From positions 62,001 through 126,000 of the forward strand of contig NZ_VWRN01000016.1 of assembly GCF_008632125.1 (NCBI RefSeq): a stretch of 64,000 nt of DNA, given 5' to 3'. Position 1 is the first letter of the stretch, and the number at the start of each line of letters is the position of its first letter. The position numbers were made by a program, and so were the translations under genes. Source of the stretch: Cupriavidus cauae. Its GTDB lineage: Bacteria > Pseudomonadota > Gammaproteobacteria > Burkholderiales > Burkholderiaceae. Positions 33,578 through 42,191 of this stretch are shown in pieces. The notes beneath the pieces were generated by a model, which ran no database searches, was not told the origin of the DNA, and saw nothing but the letters and a program-made list of their open reading frames with translations.

Positions 33578-34828
33578 TTACGCGTTGTCCGCTTGTGCGT
33601 TGTCCTTGTGCATCGCGGCAGCAGAATCGGCCTGCCCGGGCACAGAACGATCGGCGCGCGGCCGCAAGGTCATCAGCACGGTCATCAGCACGGCCAGCAG
33701 CGCTGCCAGCGCGCCGACCATGAACACGCGCGCATGGCCGAAATGGTCGGCGATCCAGCCGGCCAACGGCCCGGTCGCGCCGTAAGCCAGATCCTGGAAC
33801 GCCGCGAAGCCGCCGATCGCGGTGCCGCGCAGATTTGCCGGCACGCGCCTGACCGCTTCCAGCCCCATCGACGGAAACACCATCGAGCAGCCCATGCCGG
33901 TCAGCAGCGCGCCGAGCATCGCCACGGCGGGCCCGGGCGCCAGCCACAGCAGGCACTGCCCCGCGGCCTCGATGAGCAGCGAGACCAGCGCCACGGGCAC
34001 GCCGCCGAGCCGGTCCGGCAAGGTGCCGCACAGCAGGCGGACCGCGACGAAGCCCAGGCCGAAACAGGTCAGCCCGTAGCCGGCGCCGTGCCAGCCGTTG
34101 GCCAGGAAATACAGCGGGAAGAACGCGCCGAGCGCGGCGAAGCCGATGCCTTGCAGGCCCACCACCGCGCCCGGTTGCCAGATGCGCCCGAGCACCTGGA
34201 CGAACGGCGGACGGCGTCCCGCTTGCGGCGGCGCCGCCGGGGCGGTCCGCCACAGCATCAGCGCGCCGAGCAGCGGCATCGCCACGCAGACCAGCATCAG
34301 CCCGGCGAAGCCGCAGCGTTGCAGCAGCCATAGACCCAACGGTCCGCCCGCGGCGAACGCGCCATACATGCCCGCGCCGACCAGTGCCATGACGAGGCCC
34401 GAGCGCGCTGGCCCCATCGCCCCCATGCCCCACGCCAGCATGCCGACCAGCGCGGCGCTTTCGCCTAGCCCCAGCAGCAGCCGGCCCGCGAGCAGTACCA
34501 CGTAAGAGGCCGTGCCGCTGCCGAGGGACGGCCAGGAAGACAGCCAGCACAACAGCGAGGCCAGCGCGTACAGCGCGAGACCGCGGAACATGGCGGCCTT
34601 GCCGCCGCGTTCGTCCGCCAGCCGTCCGGCCCAGCCGCGACTGAGGATCGTCGACAGGAAGGCAATGCCCACCGCCAGGCCGGAGGCGACATTGCCCATG
34701 CCGAGCGCATCGGAGACGTGTATCGCCACGGCGGGCATCGCCATGGCGACGGCAAGGTAAGTCAGGAACAGCGCCACGGTCATCCAGACCAGCCGGCGCA
34801 GGGAAGAATCTTGCAGGACGTTCGACAT
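33578..34828 (-). CDS. MFS transporter, YhhS/YfcJ-like
   Basis: Major-facilitator exporter of 416 aa with 12 TM helices. Motif A-like loop: RGWAGRLADERGGKAAMFRG between TM2 and TM3, and RLLLGLGESAALVGMLAWG in TM4. The pattern resembles the YhhS/YfcJ group of arabinose-like exporters. ATG 34828 has AAGGAG upstream and starts MSNVLQDSSLRRLVWMTV; the longer open frame upstream (to 35047) lacks homology. The last 25 residues are hydrophilic. Substrate unknown. Confidence 0.88.
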   Translation of the reverse strand: MSNVLQDSSLRRLVWMTVALFLTYLAVAMAMPAVAIHVSDALGMGNVASGLAVGIAFLSTILSRGWAGRLADERGGKAAMFRGLALYALASLLCWLSSWPSLGSGTASYVVLLAGRLLLGLGESAALVGMLAWGMGAMGPARSGLVMALVGAGMYGAFAAGGPLGLWLLQRCGFAGLMLVCVAMPLLGALMLWRTAPAAPPQAGRRPPFVQVLGRIWQPGAVVGLQGIGFAALGAFFPLYFLANGWHGAGYGLTCFGLGFVAVRLLCGTLPDRLGGVPVALVSLLIEAAGQCLLWLAPGPAVAMLGALLTGMGCSMVFPSMGLEAVRRVPANLRGTAIGGFAAFQDLAYGATGPLAGWIADHFGHARVFMVGALAALLAVLMTVLMTLRPRADRSVPGQADSAAAMHKDNAQADNA

Positions 34829-35046
34829 CGACCGCCGCTCCTTCAGAGAGAGGGCGGCACCGGAACGATCGACAGGCGGGGAACGATGCAGACGCGAGGC
34901 ATGACGCAAGCGGTCGACACACACCGCCAGCCGGCCGGAGGTGCCGCTGGTGATGCGTTGGTTCACGTGAACGCTTACGACCGCGCGCCCGGGACATCGT
35001 TGGGCATGCGGCGGGAGCGATTCTAACCGCCCTGGGCGCGCGCGCA

Positions 35047-35083
35047 ATAAAAAACCCTCGCCTCAACGAGGCGAGGGTTTTGC
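35047..35083. terminator. bidirectional terminator between the HU and MFS genes
   Basis: A 14-bp near-perfect stem (AAAACCCTCGCCTC / GAGGCGAGGGTTTT, loop AAC) is flanked by an A-run on the left and T-run on the right. The run of A at 35047-35054 reads as U on the lower strand, so its main role is to end the HU gene transcript. Confidence 0.9.
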
Positions 35084-35129
35084 ATGCCGGCGCGGGAGTC
35101 GCGTCGGCGCAGCGGCAAACGCAGGCCGA

Positions 35130-35570
35130 TTACAGCGCCGCGTCCTTCAGCTTCTTCAGCGCGCGGACCTTGACCTTGACCGACGCCGGCTTGGCAGCGA
35201 ACCACTGCTCCTGGCCGGTGAACGGGTTCTTGCCGAAACGCTTCTTGGTGGCGGGCACTTGCACGGCGGTGACCTTCAGCAGGCCGGGCAGCGTGAATTC
35301 GCCCGCGCCCTTCTTGTTCAGCGCGCCGATCATGGTGTTTTCCAGCTGGGCCAGCACGGTCTTGACCGTCTTCGGATCGAGTTCGGTCTGCGCGACCAGG
35401 TGCGACACCAGGCTCGACTTGTTGAAGGTGTCCTTCAGCGGCTTGGGCGTCGGCGCTGCCGGCGCTGCCTTCCTGGCGGCCTTCACCGGAGCGGCGGCCT
35501 TCTTGGCGGGCGCCTTGGCGGCGGTCTTGGTTGCTGCAGTCTTCGCGGTCGGTTTAGCTTTGGTGGCCAT
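35130..35570 (-). CDS. HU-family DNA-binding protein with H1-like tail
   Basis: Nucleoid protein of 146 aa. Residues about 1-48 are a Lys/Ala/Pro/Thr-rich tail (TAATKTAAKAPAKKAAAPVK) like histone H1 C-terminal tails. Residues about 50-146 are the HU/IHF fold (FNKSSLVSHLVAQTELDPK; GEFTLPGLLKVTAVQVPATK; RFGKNPFTGQEQWFAAKPAS). Canonical HU is about 90 aa, so this is a tailed form, known from several Burkholderiales. The tail should add non-specific DNA binding and condensation. ATG 35570 is the only start that fits; it is preceded by a 5' leader of about 70 bp and a candidate promoter, and followed by a strong terminator. Confidence 0.92.
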   Translation of the reverse strand: MATKAKPTAKTAATKTAAKAPAKKAAAPVKAARKAAPAAPTPKPLKDTFNKSSLVSHLVAQTELDPKTVKTVLAQLENTMIGALNKKGAGEFTLPGLLKVTAVQVPATKKRFGKNPFTGQEQWFAAKPASVKVKVRALKKLKDAAL

Positions 35571-35639
35571 ATCGATGTCGTGAACAGGTTCAATGTTGGA
35601 GCGCAGTACCGTCGGAAGCCGCCGGGCAGCGCCGCGCAC

Positions 35640-35668
35640 AGAATAGCAAAACGCGCGAACGGTGCCTA
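35640..35668 (-). promoter_or_regulatory. candidate sigma-70 promoter of the HU gene
   Basis: Read on the lower strand: TAGGCA, 17 bases, then TATTCT, with TGC directly before it to form an extended -10 (TGCTATTCT). It lies about 70 bp upstream of the HU start codon. Confidence 0.4.
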
Positions 35669-35787
35669 TTTTCAAGGGGTTTTCGGCGCGATTTGGCGGT
35701 TGGACCGTGCAATGTGTCGCGCGGATGCCACCATCTTCGCGATCGCCCCTGTCGCGATGCCCTGCGCGCTGCAAACCGGTGCGCCGA

Positions 35788-36696
35788 TCAGCGGCGTTGC
35801 GCGACCCAGATCCCGGCCACGATCGCGGCCAGTCCGACGCCGTGGTACCAGTTCGGCCACTCGCCCAGCAGCAGCGTGGAGAGGATCGCGGCGAAGGCCG
35901 GCGTCAGCGTGACGAAGAACACCGGCAGCTGCGCGCCGGCACGCGCCACCGCGCGATCCCAGGCGAAATACGCCAGCAGCGACGGAACCGTGGCGACATA
36001 GGCGAGGATGCCAACCGTCTTCGTGCTCCAGACGATGGCCTGGCCGTCGATGCCCAGCTCCCAGGCGACGAACGGCACGCTGACCACCACGCCGGCGACG
36101 ATCTGCGCGTACAGCAGCACGATCAGCGGCAGCGCCGGCCGCTGCTTGCGCAGCAGCCACGTATAGCCGCTCCAGGCCAGCGTGGCCGCCAGCATGAACA
36201 GGTCGCCCGGCACGAAGTCGAGCTGCGCAAGCCGGCCCAGTTCGCCGCGCACCAGCACGAAGGTCACGCCGACCAGGCACAGCAGCGCGCCCGCGATATG
36301 GCTGCGTGTGGCCGGCTCGCGAAAGAAGGTCACGCCGACCGCCAGCAGGAACAGCGGCATCGAGGCGCCGATCAGCGTCACGTTGATCGGCGTCGAGGTG
36401 GTCAGCGCCAGATATTGCAGCGCGTTATAGCTGGCGATCGACAGCACGCCGAGCGCGAGGATCAGGCCCGCATGGCGCCGCAACGCGGCAGCGTGCTCGC
36501 GCACGCCGTTCCATGCCAGCGGCGTCAGCAGCAGGCCGGCCAGCAGCCAGCGCAGGAAGTTCAGCGTGATCGGCGGCACGGCGCCGGCCGCCAGATGGCC
36601 GACGATCGCATTGCCGGCCCAGCTCAGCGGCGGGAAGGCGAGCAGGAAGAGGGTCAGCCAGCCGGCGCGCGAGCCGGCGATCGGAGAGGAGGACAT
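35788..36696 (-). CDS. DMT-superfamily (EamA) transporter
   Basis: Membrane transporter of 302 aa with ten TM helices in two EamA repeats. First repeat: LTLFLLAFPPLSWAGNAIVG to about residue 140 (LLCLVGVTFVLVRGEL). Second repeat: DLFMLAATLAWSGYTWLLRK to the end (GVGLAAIVAGIWVAQRR). Such proteins export amino acids or metabolites. ATG 36696 has AGGAGGA close upstream; the longer open frame upstream (to 36813) overlaps the divergent promoter region. Substrate unknown. A spacer of about 300 bp separates it from the divergent kinase. Confidence 0.9.
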   Translation of the reverse strand: MSSSPIAGSRAGWLTLFLLAFPPLSWAGNAIVGHLAAGAVPPITLNFLRWLLAGLLLTPLAWNGVREHAAALRRHAGLILALGVLSIASYNALQYLALTTSTPINVTLIGASMPLFLLAVGVTFFREPATRSHIAGALLCLVGVTFVLVRGELGRLAQLDFVPGDLFMLAATLAWSGYTWLLRKQRPALPLIVLLYAQIVAGVVVSVPFVAWELGIDGQAIVWSTKTVGILAYVATVPSLLAYFAWDRAVARAGAQLPVFFVTLTPAFAAILSTLLLGEWPNWYHGVGLAAIVAGIWVAQRR

Positions 36697-36993
36697 GCGG
36701 TCGGAAGGCGCGCGGGCTCGGGCGTCGATGTGGGCGACGCGGGCCCGAAGCAGTGGTACCGCCTCGGGGCAGCGTCGCCAATGGCCCTTGCCGCGGACGC
36801 GGCGGCGTAGCAAGTGGAGCGCGCATTATGCCGCCTGCCGCGGCACAGCATGGGGCCGGCCCTGTTTTCCGCGCGGGGATTGCGGCTCGCAACCCTACCG
36901 GCGTGCTACCCCCGATCGGGGATGGCGTATTCAACCCCGGTTACCGCAGAGTGCAACCGAAATCAGTACGGCGGCGCAGCGTTAGGGCATACC

Positions 36994-38595
36994 ATGTCCG
37001 CTTTCCGCCGGTCTGGCAGCTCAAACGGTCACGCCATGTACGCCATCCTGCCCGCCTTCGTCTCGTCGATCTTTCTCGGTTACGGCCTCTACGTGCTGGT
37101 GACGAAGGGCGTCACGCGCCTGACCACGTCCTTCTTCCTGATGTGCGCCACCACGTTCGCGTGGCAGGGCACCTGGGCCTTCCTGTTCCAGACCGTGCAT
37201 CCGGATGTGGCGCTGCTGCTGGCCAAGGTCGGCTATCTGTTCATCCTGTTCCTGCCGACCACCTTCTATCACTTCATGACAGAGGTGACCGAGCGCCGCG
37301 GCGAGCGGCCATGGCTGCTGGTGTCGTACGGCATGTCGCTGCTGCTGGCGGTGGTATTGCTGACGTCGGATCGCCTGGTCTCCGACTACTACCTCTACAG
37401 CTTCGGCAATTACCCGCGCGCGGGCGTCCTCCATCCCCTCCATGTCGCGCAGACCGTGCTGCTGGCGCTGCGCAGCGGCTGGCTGCTGCGCGACGCGCGC
37501 CGCAGCGCGGTGGGCGAGAAGCGCCAGCGCCTGACGCTGTGCCTGTGGAGCCTGGGCCTGTATTCGCTCGCCGCGATCGACTATGCGGCCAACTATGGCC
37601 ACGACTTCTACCCGCCCGGCGTGGTCTTCATCGCCGTCAGCCTGGGCCTGATCGCGCTGTCGATCGTCCGCTACGACCTGATGCATCCGTACTCGCTGGC
37701 CGCGACCGTGGCGCACGAGGTACGCACGCCGCTGGCGACGATCCGCATGCAGACGCAGGAGCTGGCAGTGGCCTGGCCCACGGTGCTGGACGGCTACCGC
37801 CGCGCCGTCGAACACGGCCTGATCGAGGACCAGCTGCGCCCGGCCCAGCTCGAGCGGCTGCCCACGCTGCTGGCGGCGATCCGCAGCGAGGTCGACGGCA
37901 CGCAGGCGGTGATCGAGATGGCGCTGGCCTCGATCACGCTGGAGCGGCTGGACCGCGGCAGCTTCGTGCCGCACGGCGTGGCGCAATGCGTCGATTCGGC
38001 GCTGGAGCGCTACCCGTTCCGCGCCGGCGAACGCGAACGGGTCTCCGTGCATGCGATTCCGGCCGGCTGGCGCTTCCGCGGTTCCGACACGCTGCTGGTC
38101 TACGTGCTGTTCAATCTGCTGAAGAACGCGCTGCAGGCCATGCGCGCTCATCAGGGCGCGCACCAGGGCGCGAACCCGGCCGCGCGCGAGGACGGCGGCC
38201 GCATCGAGATCTCGGCGCGCGAGTCGGGCGGCTTCTATCAGCTGCGCGTGCGCGATACGGGGCCGGGCATTCCGCCCGATGTGCTGCCGCGCATCTTCGA
38301 TCCCTTCTTCTCCACCAAGCCGCACGGCAGCGGTGCCGGCATGGGCCTGGCCTTCTGCCGGCGCGTGATGGAGGCCTTCGGCGGCCGCATCGAGTGCGAA
38401 TCCGCGCCCGGCCGGCATACCGTCTTCACGCTGCATCTGCCGGTCGCGCTGGCGGCCGAGCCGCCGGCCTCGGCGAACGCGGCCACGTCGATCGGCCCGC
38501 TCGGTCCACTCGAGACGCTGGAGCGGATAGATCGGATCGAGCCGATGCAGTCGCTCCAGCCGATGCAGCCGCTGGGCCAGGGCACGGCCGCCTGA
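36994..38595 (+). CDS. 7TM-type sensor histidine kinase (LqsS/CqsS/PhcS-like)
   Basis: Membrane sensor kinase of 533 aa. The first 225 residues have about seven TM helices of the HisKA_7TM kind (ILPAFVSSIFLGYGLYVLV; LPTTFYHFMTEVTERRGERP; YSFGNYPRAGVLHPLH). Then comes an H-box (VAHEVRTPLATIRMQTQEL, His near residue 241), N-box (LLKNALQAM), G1-box (RDTGPGIPPDV) and G2-box (GSGAGMGLAFCRRVM). No receiver domain is attached and no response-regulator gene is next to it. The plan resembles kinases that sense small diffusible autoinducers such as PhcS, but this is not proven. The C-terminal 40 residues are a Leu/Glu/Gln-rich repeat tail. ATG 36994 is used; 37036 is possible. Confidence 0.85.
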   Translation: MSAFRRSGSSNGHAMYAILPAFVSSIFLGYGLYVLVTKGVTRLTTSFFLMCATTFAWQGTWAFLFQTVHPDVALLLAKVGYLFILFLPTTFYHFMTEVTERRGERPWLLVSYGMSLLLAVVLLTSDRLVSDYYLYSFGNYPRAGVLHPLHVAQTVLLALRSGWLLRDARRSAVGEKRQRLTLCLWSLGLYSLAAIDYAANYGHDFYPPGVVFIAVSLGLIALSIVRYDLMHPYSLAATVAHEVRTPLATIRMQTQELAVAWPTVLDGYRRAVEHGLIEDQLRPAQLERLPTLLAAIRSEVDGTQAVIEMALASITLERLDRGSFVPHGVAQCVDSALERYPFRAGERERVSVHAIPAGWRFRGSDTLLVYVLFNLLKNALQAMRAHQGAHQGANPAAREDGGRIEISARESGGFYQLRVRDTGPGIPPDVLPRIFDPFFSTKPHGSGAGMGLAFCRRVMEAFGGRIECESAPGRHTVFTLHLPVALAAEPPASANAATSIGPLGPLETLERIDRIEPMQSLQPMQPLGQGTAA

Positions 38596-38652
38596 CGCGG
38601 CGGCCGTGCCCGGACCGGCTCGCATGGCCGGCCCGGCTGGCACTGGTTGGCG

Positions 38653-39150
38653 CTAGTTGGCCAGCACCGGCGCGCTCACCTCATACTCCTTGACCCGCTC
38701 GACGATCTCCTTCGGGAACCGCGCGATCCGCTTCTCCTTGTCGGCGAACACGATCTGCTGGTAGCCCAGCGAGACCGGCCGCTCGTCGACGCAGAAGCGG
38801 AACAGCAGATACGCCGAGCACTGCTTGACCTGGAACGTGTTCAGGTAGCAGTCCACCCGCTGGAACGGGAAGGTTTCCTCGACATATTCCTGGTGCGCGC
38901 GCTTGGTCACGAAGACGCCGCCCGCGGCCAGCAGATTGCCGTGGATGCACTCGTGGAACCAGCGCTCGCGGCAGATGCCCTGCCACTCGAAATAGCGCGC
39001 GAAGTAGGTGTTCATGAAGGCGTTGGAATCCTTCAGATAGATGTCGATCGTGTGGTGGAACGTCTTGCGGGGTGGGGTCTCGACCTGATCCTGCGCCAGC
39101 TGGCCGGTGCCGCGGTTCAGGATGTGGGGGATCACGTCTCGCATCAACAT
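38653..39150 (-). CDS. hotdog-fold acyl-CoA thioesterase
   Basis: Protein of 165 aa with the 4-hydroxybenzoyl-CoA-thioesterase-like motif (IYLKDSNAFMNTYFARYFEW, where D and the YF-YF aromatic cluster match the family), then QGICRERWFHECI and a beta-rich remainder. It should hydrolyse an acyl-CoA to free acid and CoA. Start ATG 39150 is 8 bases after AGGAG. The gene is divergent from the GntR/UTRA regulator that opens the catabolic region and may belong to it. Confidence 0.82.
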   Translation of the reverse strand: MLMRDVIPHILNRGTGQLAQDQVETPPRKTFHHTIDIYLKDSNAFMNTYFARYFEWQGICRERWFHECIHGNLLAAGGVFVTKRAHQEYVEETFPFQRVDCYLNTFQVKQCSAYLLFRFCVDERPVSLGYQQIVFADKEKRIARFPKEIVERVKEYEVSAPVLAN

Positions 39151-39351
39151 GGAAAAGCTCCTGGATCAATGGCTGCGAGCGGCAGCCGCGCTTGCCCCGG
39201 GGGAGAGGGGGGCATGCCGCATTCTGGCCGGAGACCCTCCACGAACGTCACCCACCTTTGCGGGTAGACCAGGGGCCGGCACACGTAAGCGGAACTTGCC
39301 ATTGCCGGGCCTTCGTTGACTGCGGGATGCCGCACCAACCCGCGGTAAACC

Positions 39352-39371
39352 CTAGTGGTATAGGTAACTAG
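39352..39371. promoter_or_regulatory. palindromic site between the thioesterase and GntR/UTRA genes
   Basis: CTAGTGGTATAGGTAACTAG has perfect CTAGT/ACTAG arms around a TATA core, in a 338-bp divergent spacer that is otherwise featureless to my reading. The shape is that of a HutC-type GntR operator. It could be the autoregulatory site of the regulator that starts at 39489. Confidence 0.45.
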
Positions 39372-39488
39372 ACCTTATTACAGTGGCAGTTCGCCGAACC
39401 CCCATTTCGAGGGACGCACGGCCTTCGTTTGTCTCGCGTCCATCCGCGGCACGGCGCCGCGCACCGGTCCCTTCGCCTGCCGCCATCG

Positions 39489-40256
39489 ATGCCCGCATCC
39501 CTGTCCTCGATCGAACTGCTGTCGCGCAGCCGCGAGCCGGTCTATCTGCAGCTGGCGACCATCTTTCGCCGCCGCATCGAGAGCGGCGCCTGGCGTCCCG
39601 GCGAACGCATACCCTCGCTGGAGGACCTGTGCCGCCAATACGGCGTCGCCCGCATGACGATGCATCACGCGCTGTCGGTGCTCGATGACGAAGGGCTGGT
39701 CGCGCGCTCGCGCGGCCGCGGCACTTTCGTCAAGGGCGGCGGCAAGCGGCGCCGGCCGGTATCGCTGCCGGTCACCTGGGGCCAGGCGGTCGAGGTCGGC
39801 GAGCAGCTGGGCACCGAGGCGCTGGTCGAGTCGGCGGGCAGCGTGCCGCTGCCGGACGAGCTCGGCATGCCGTGCGAGGCCGAGCGCGCGCCCGCCTACC
39901 ATTTCCTGCGCCGGCTGCACCGGCTCGACGACCGGCCCTTCGCGATCGGCGAGGTCTATATCGAGGAAGGCCTGTTCGCGCGCAATCCGCGCGCGTTCCG
40001 GCAGGGCGCGTCGGTGCCGGTGCTGGACCGCTTTCCCGGGCTGCGGGTATCGAGCGCGCGGCAGCGGCTGTCGATCATCGCCGCCGGTGCCGAGTCGGCC
40101 GCGGCGCTGGCGCTGCCGGTCGGCGCGCCGGTCGCCGAACTGCGCCGCCATGCCTGCGCCGACGGCGTGATCGTCTACTACGCCCGCATCGAATTTCCGA
40201 CCGAATACGTCTGCCTGGACTTCGACCTGCTCGACCCGGGCGGGCCGGCGGGCTGA
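39489..40256 (+). CDS. GntR-family regulator with UTRA domain (HutC-type)
   Basis: Repressor of 255 aa. The winged helix spans residues 10-80 (PVYLQLATIFRRRIESGAWR; PSLEDLCRQYGVARMTMHHA; GLVARSRGRGTFVKGG), then the UTRA ligand domain (FLRRLHRLDDRPFAIGEVYI; FPTEYVCLDFDL at the end). ATG 39489 is used because the in-frame ATG at 39429 adds 20 residues lacking homology. Its position ahead of the TPP enzyme, DUF35 and thiolase-like genes suggests it controls them. Ligand unknown. Confidence 0.9.
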   Translation: MPASLSSIELLSRSREPVYLQLATIFRRRIESGAWRPGERIPSLEDLCRQYGVARMTMHHALSVLDDEGLVARSRGRGTFVKGGGKRRRPVSLPVTWGQAVEVGEQLGTEALVESAGSVPLPDELGMPCEAERAPAYHFLRRLHRLDDRPFAIGEVYIEEGLFARNPRAFRQGASVPVLDRFPGLRVSSARQRLSIIAAGAESAAALALPVGAPVAELRRHACADGVIVYYARIEFPTEYVCLDFDLLDPGGPAG

Positions 40257-40370
40257 ACGGCGGCGCATCACGAAGGCATCACGAACCATCGCCGACGCAT
40301 CGCCAGCGCTGGCACAACCGAACCCCACCTGATTTCGAATCGACCGACCCCAGACCAAGGAAGCGCGCAT

Positions 40371-41945
40371 ATGCAGACCAACCAATCCCAGCAACCCGGG
40401 CAGACGCTCAACGGCGCCGAGAGCCTGGTCAAGACCCTGCTCGCCTGCGGGGTGGATACCTGCTTCGCCAACCCGGGCACCAGCGAGATGCATTTCGTCG
40501 CGGCGCTCGACCGCATCCCCGGCATGCGCTGCGTGCTGGGTTTGTTCGAGGGCGTGGTGACGGGCGCGGCCGACGGCTATGCGCGCATGGCCGACAAGCC
40601 CGCGGCGACGCTGCTGCATTGCGGACCGGGTCTGGCCAACGGCCTGGCCAACCTGCACAACGCCCGGCGCGCGCAGACGCCGATCGTCAATATCATCGGC
40701 GACCAGGCCACCTATCACCGGCCGCTCGATGCGCCGCTGACCGCCGACACCGAGGGCTGGGCCCGTCCCGTTTCGGTGTGGACCCGCACCGCGCAGCGCG
40801 CCGATCAGGTCGGCGCCGATGCCGCGGCGGCGGTGCAGGCCGCCTGCGCCGCGCCTGGCGGCGTGGCGAGCCTGATCCTGCCGTCGGATGTGTGCTGGGA
40901 CGAGGGCGGGCAGGTTGCCGCGCCGCTGCCGCCGCTGAGCGCGCCCAAGGTCTCGCCCGACGCGATCGAGCAGGCCGCGCGCTGGCTGCGCTCGGGCCAG
41001 CCGACGCTGCTGGTGCTGGCCGGCACGGCGCTGCGCGAGGCGCCGCTGGCCGACGCGCATCGCATCGCCGCCGCCACCGACGCGCGGCTGATCACGCCGA
41101 TGTCCAATGCGCGCGTGTCGCGCGGCCGCGGTCGTTTCGCGGTCGAGCGCGTGCCCTACTCGGGCGATGCGGCGCGCGCCAGGCTGGCCGGCATCCGCCA
41201 GGTGATCCTGGTCGGCGCGCCGCCGCCCGTGACCTTCTTCGCCTATCCCGGCAAGTCGCCGCGCCCTTATCCCGAGGACGCGCAGGTCCATGTGCTGGCG
41301 CGCCCCGAGCAGGACCTGGCCGATGCGCTCGCGCGGCTGGCCGACGCGCTCGGCGCGCCCGCGGTGCCGGTGCCGGACGCCGTCGCACCCGCCGGCATCG
41401 CCAAGGGCGCGGTGACCTCGGAAGCCGTCGCGCAGACGCTGAGCGCGCTGCTGCCCGAGCAGGCGGTGGTGGTCGAGGAGAGCGTCAGCTTCGGCCGTGC
41501 CTTCTATCCCGGTACGGTGCATGCCGCCCCGCACGACTGGCTGCAGCTGACCGGTGGCGCCATCGGCGCGGGCCTGCCGCTGGCGGTCGGCGCCGCGGTG
41601 GCGGTGCCGGATCGGCGCGTGGTCGCGCTGCAGGCCGACGGCTCGGGCATGTACACCGTGCAGTCGCTGTGGACGATGGCGCGCGAACAGCTCGACGTCA
41701 CGGTGGTGGTGCTGGCCAATCGCAAGTACGCGATCCTGCTGGGCGAACTGGCCGGCGTGGGCGCCAACCCCGGCAAGACCGCGCTCGACATGCTCGATAT
41801 CGGCAATCCCGACCTCGACTGGGTCAAGCTCGCCGCCGGCATGGGCGTCGAGGGGGCGCGTGCGGTCGATATGGAGAGCTTCGCCGACCTGTTCGCGATG
41901 GCGAACAAGCGCAAGGGGCCGTTCCTGATCGAGCTGGTGATTTGA
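40371..41945 (+). CDS. thiamine-diphosphate-dependent enzyme (acetolactate synthase/benzoylformate decarboxylase-like)
   Basis: TPP enzyme of 524 aa with the three usual domains: N-terminal pyrimidine-binding (VDTCFANPGTSEMHFVAAL; catalytic Glu in GLFEGVVTGAADGYAR), central domain, and C-terminal pyrophosphate-binding (ALQADGSGMYTVQSLWTMAR ... NRKYAIL, in place of GDG...NN). Annotated in relatives as acetolactate synthase large subunit, but no small-subunit gene accompanies it and the context is catabolic. It more likely decarboxylates a 2-oxo acid or cleaves a 2-hydroxyacyl-CoA. ATG 40371 follows AAGGAAG. Confidence 0.9.
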   Translation: MQTNQSQQPGQTLNGAESLVKTLLACGVDTCFANPGTSEMHFVAALDRIPGMRCVLGLFEGVVTGAADGYARMADKPAATLLHCGPGLANGLANLHNARRAQTPIVNIIGDQATYHRPLDAPLTADTEGWARPVSVWTRTAQRADQVGADAAAAVQAACAAPGGVASLILPSDVCWDEGGQVAAPLPPLSAPKVSPDAIEQAARWLRSGQPTLLVLAGTALREAPLADAHRIAAATDARLITPMSNARVSRGRGRFAVERVPYSGDAARARLAGIRQVILVGAPPPVTFFAYPGKSPRPYPEDAQVHVLARPEQDLADALARLADALGAPAVPVPDAVAPAGIAKGAVTSEAVAQTLSALLPEQAVVVEESVSFGRAFYPGTVHAAPHDWLQLTGGAIGAGLPLAVGAAVAVPDRRVVALQADGSGMYTVQSLWTMAREQLDVTVVVLANRKYAILLGELAGVGANPGKTALDMLDIGNPDLDWVKLAAGMGVEGARAVDMESFADLFAMANKRKGPFLIELVI

Positions 41946-41964
41946 CAGGGGCGATGAGGCGCCG

Positions 41965-42083
41965 CTTGCCCTCTCCCCCAGCCTCTCTCCCGCATGCGGG
42001 AGGGGAGCAAACCGCCGCGCCGACGAACGACCGGTGGTGTTCTGCCTCTCCCGCTTGCGGGAGAGGGCCGGGGAGAGGGCAAG
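41965..42083. repeat. REP/BIME-like palindromic element
   Basis: Outer arms CTTGCCCTCTCCCC (41965-41978) and GGGGAGAGGGCAAG (42070-42083) are perfectly complementary. Inside are two smaller palindromes: CTCCCGCATGCGGGAG (41987-42002) and CCTCTCCCGC-TT-GCGGGAGAGG (42045-42066). This is the build of REP-type elements spread by REP-associated transposases in many proteobacteria. It lies in the 246-bp gap inside the presumed operon, between the TPP gene and DUF35 gene. Confidence 0.85.
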
Positions 42084-42191
42084 GGCGGCCCCATTCGCGA
42101 TTGAATAATCCACCCTTCCGGACAAGCGAATTGTGCAGCCGCCAATGACTGCGGCAAGCTGCCCCCGGAAGGCACCGAGCCAGGAGACAGC

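Noticed and set aside
37021-38643. A 540-codon lower-strand frame opposite the histidine kinase
   Set aside because: Arg/Gln/His-rich antisense shadow without motifs, whereas the upper strand has all kinase boxes.
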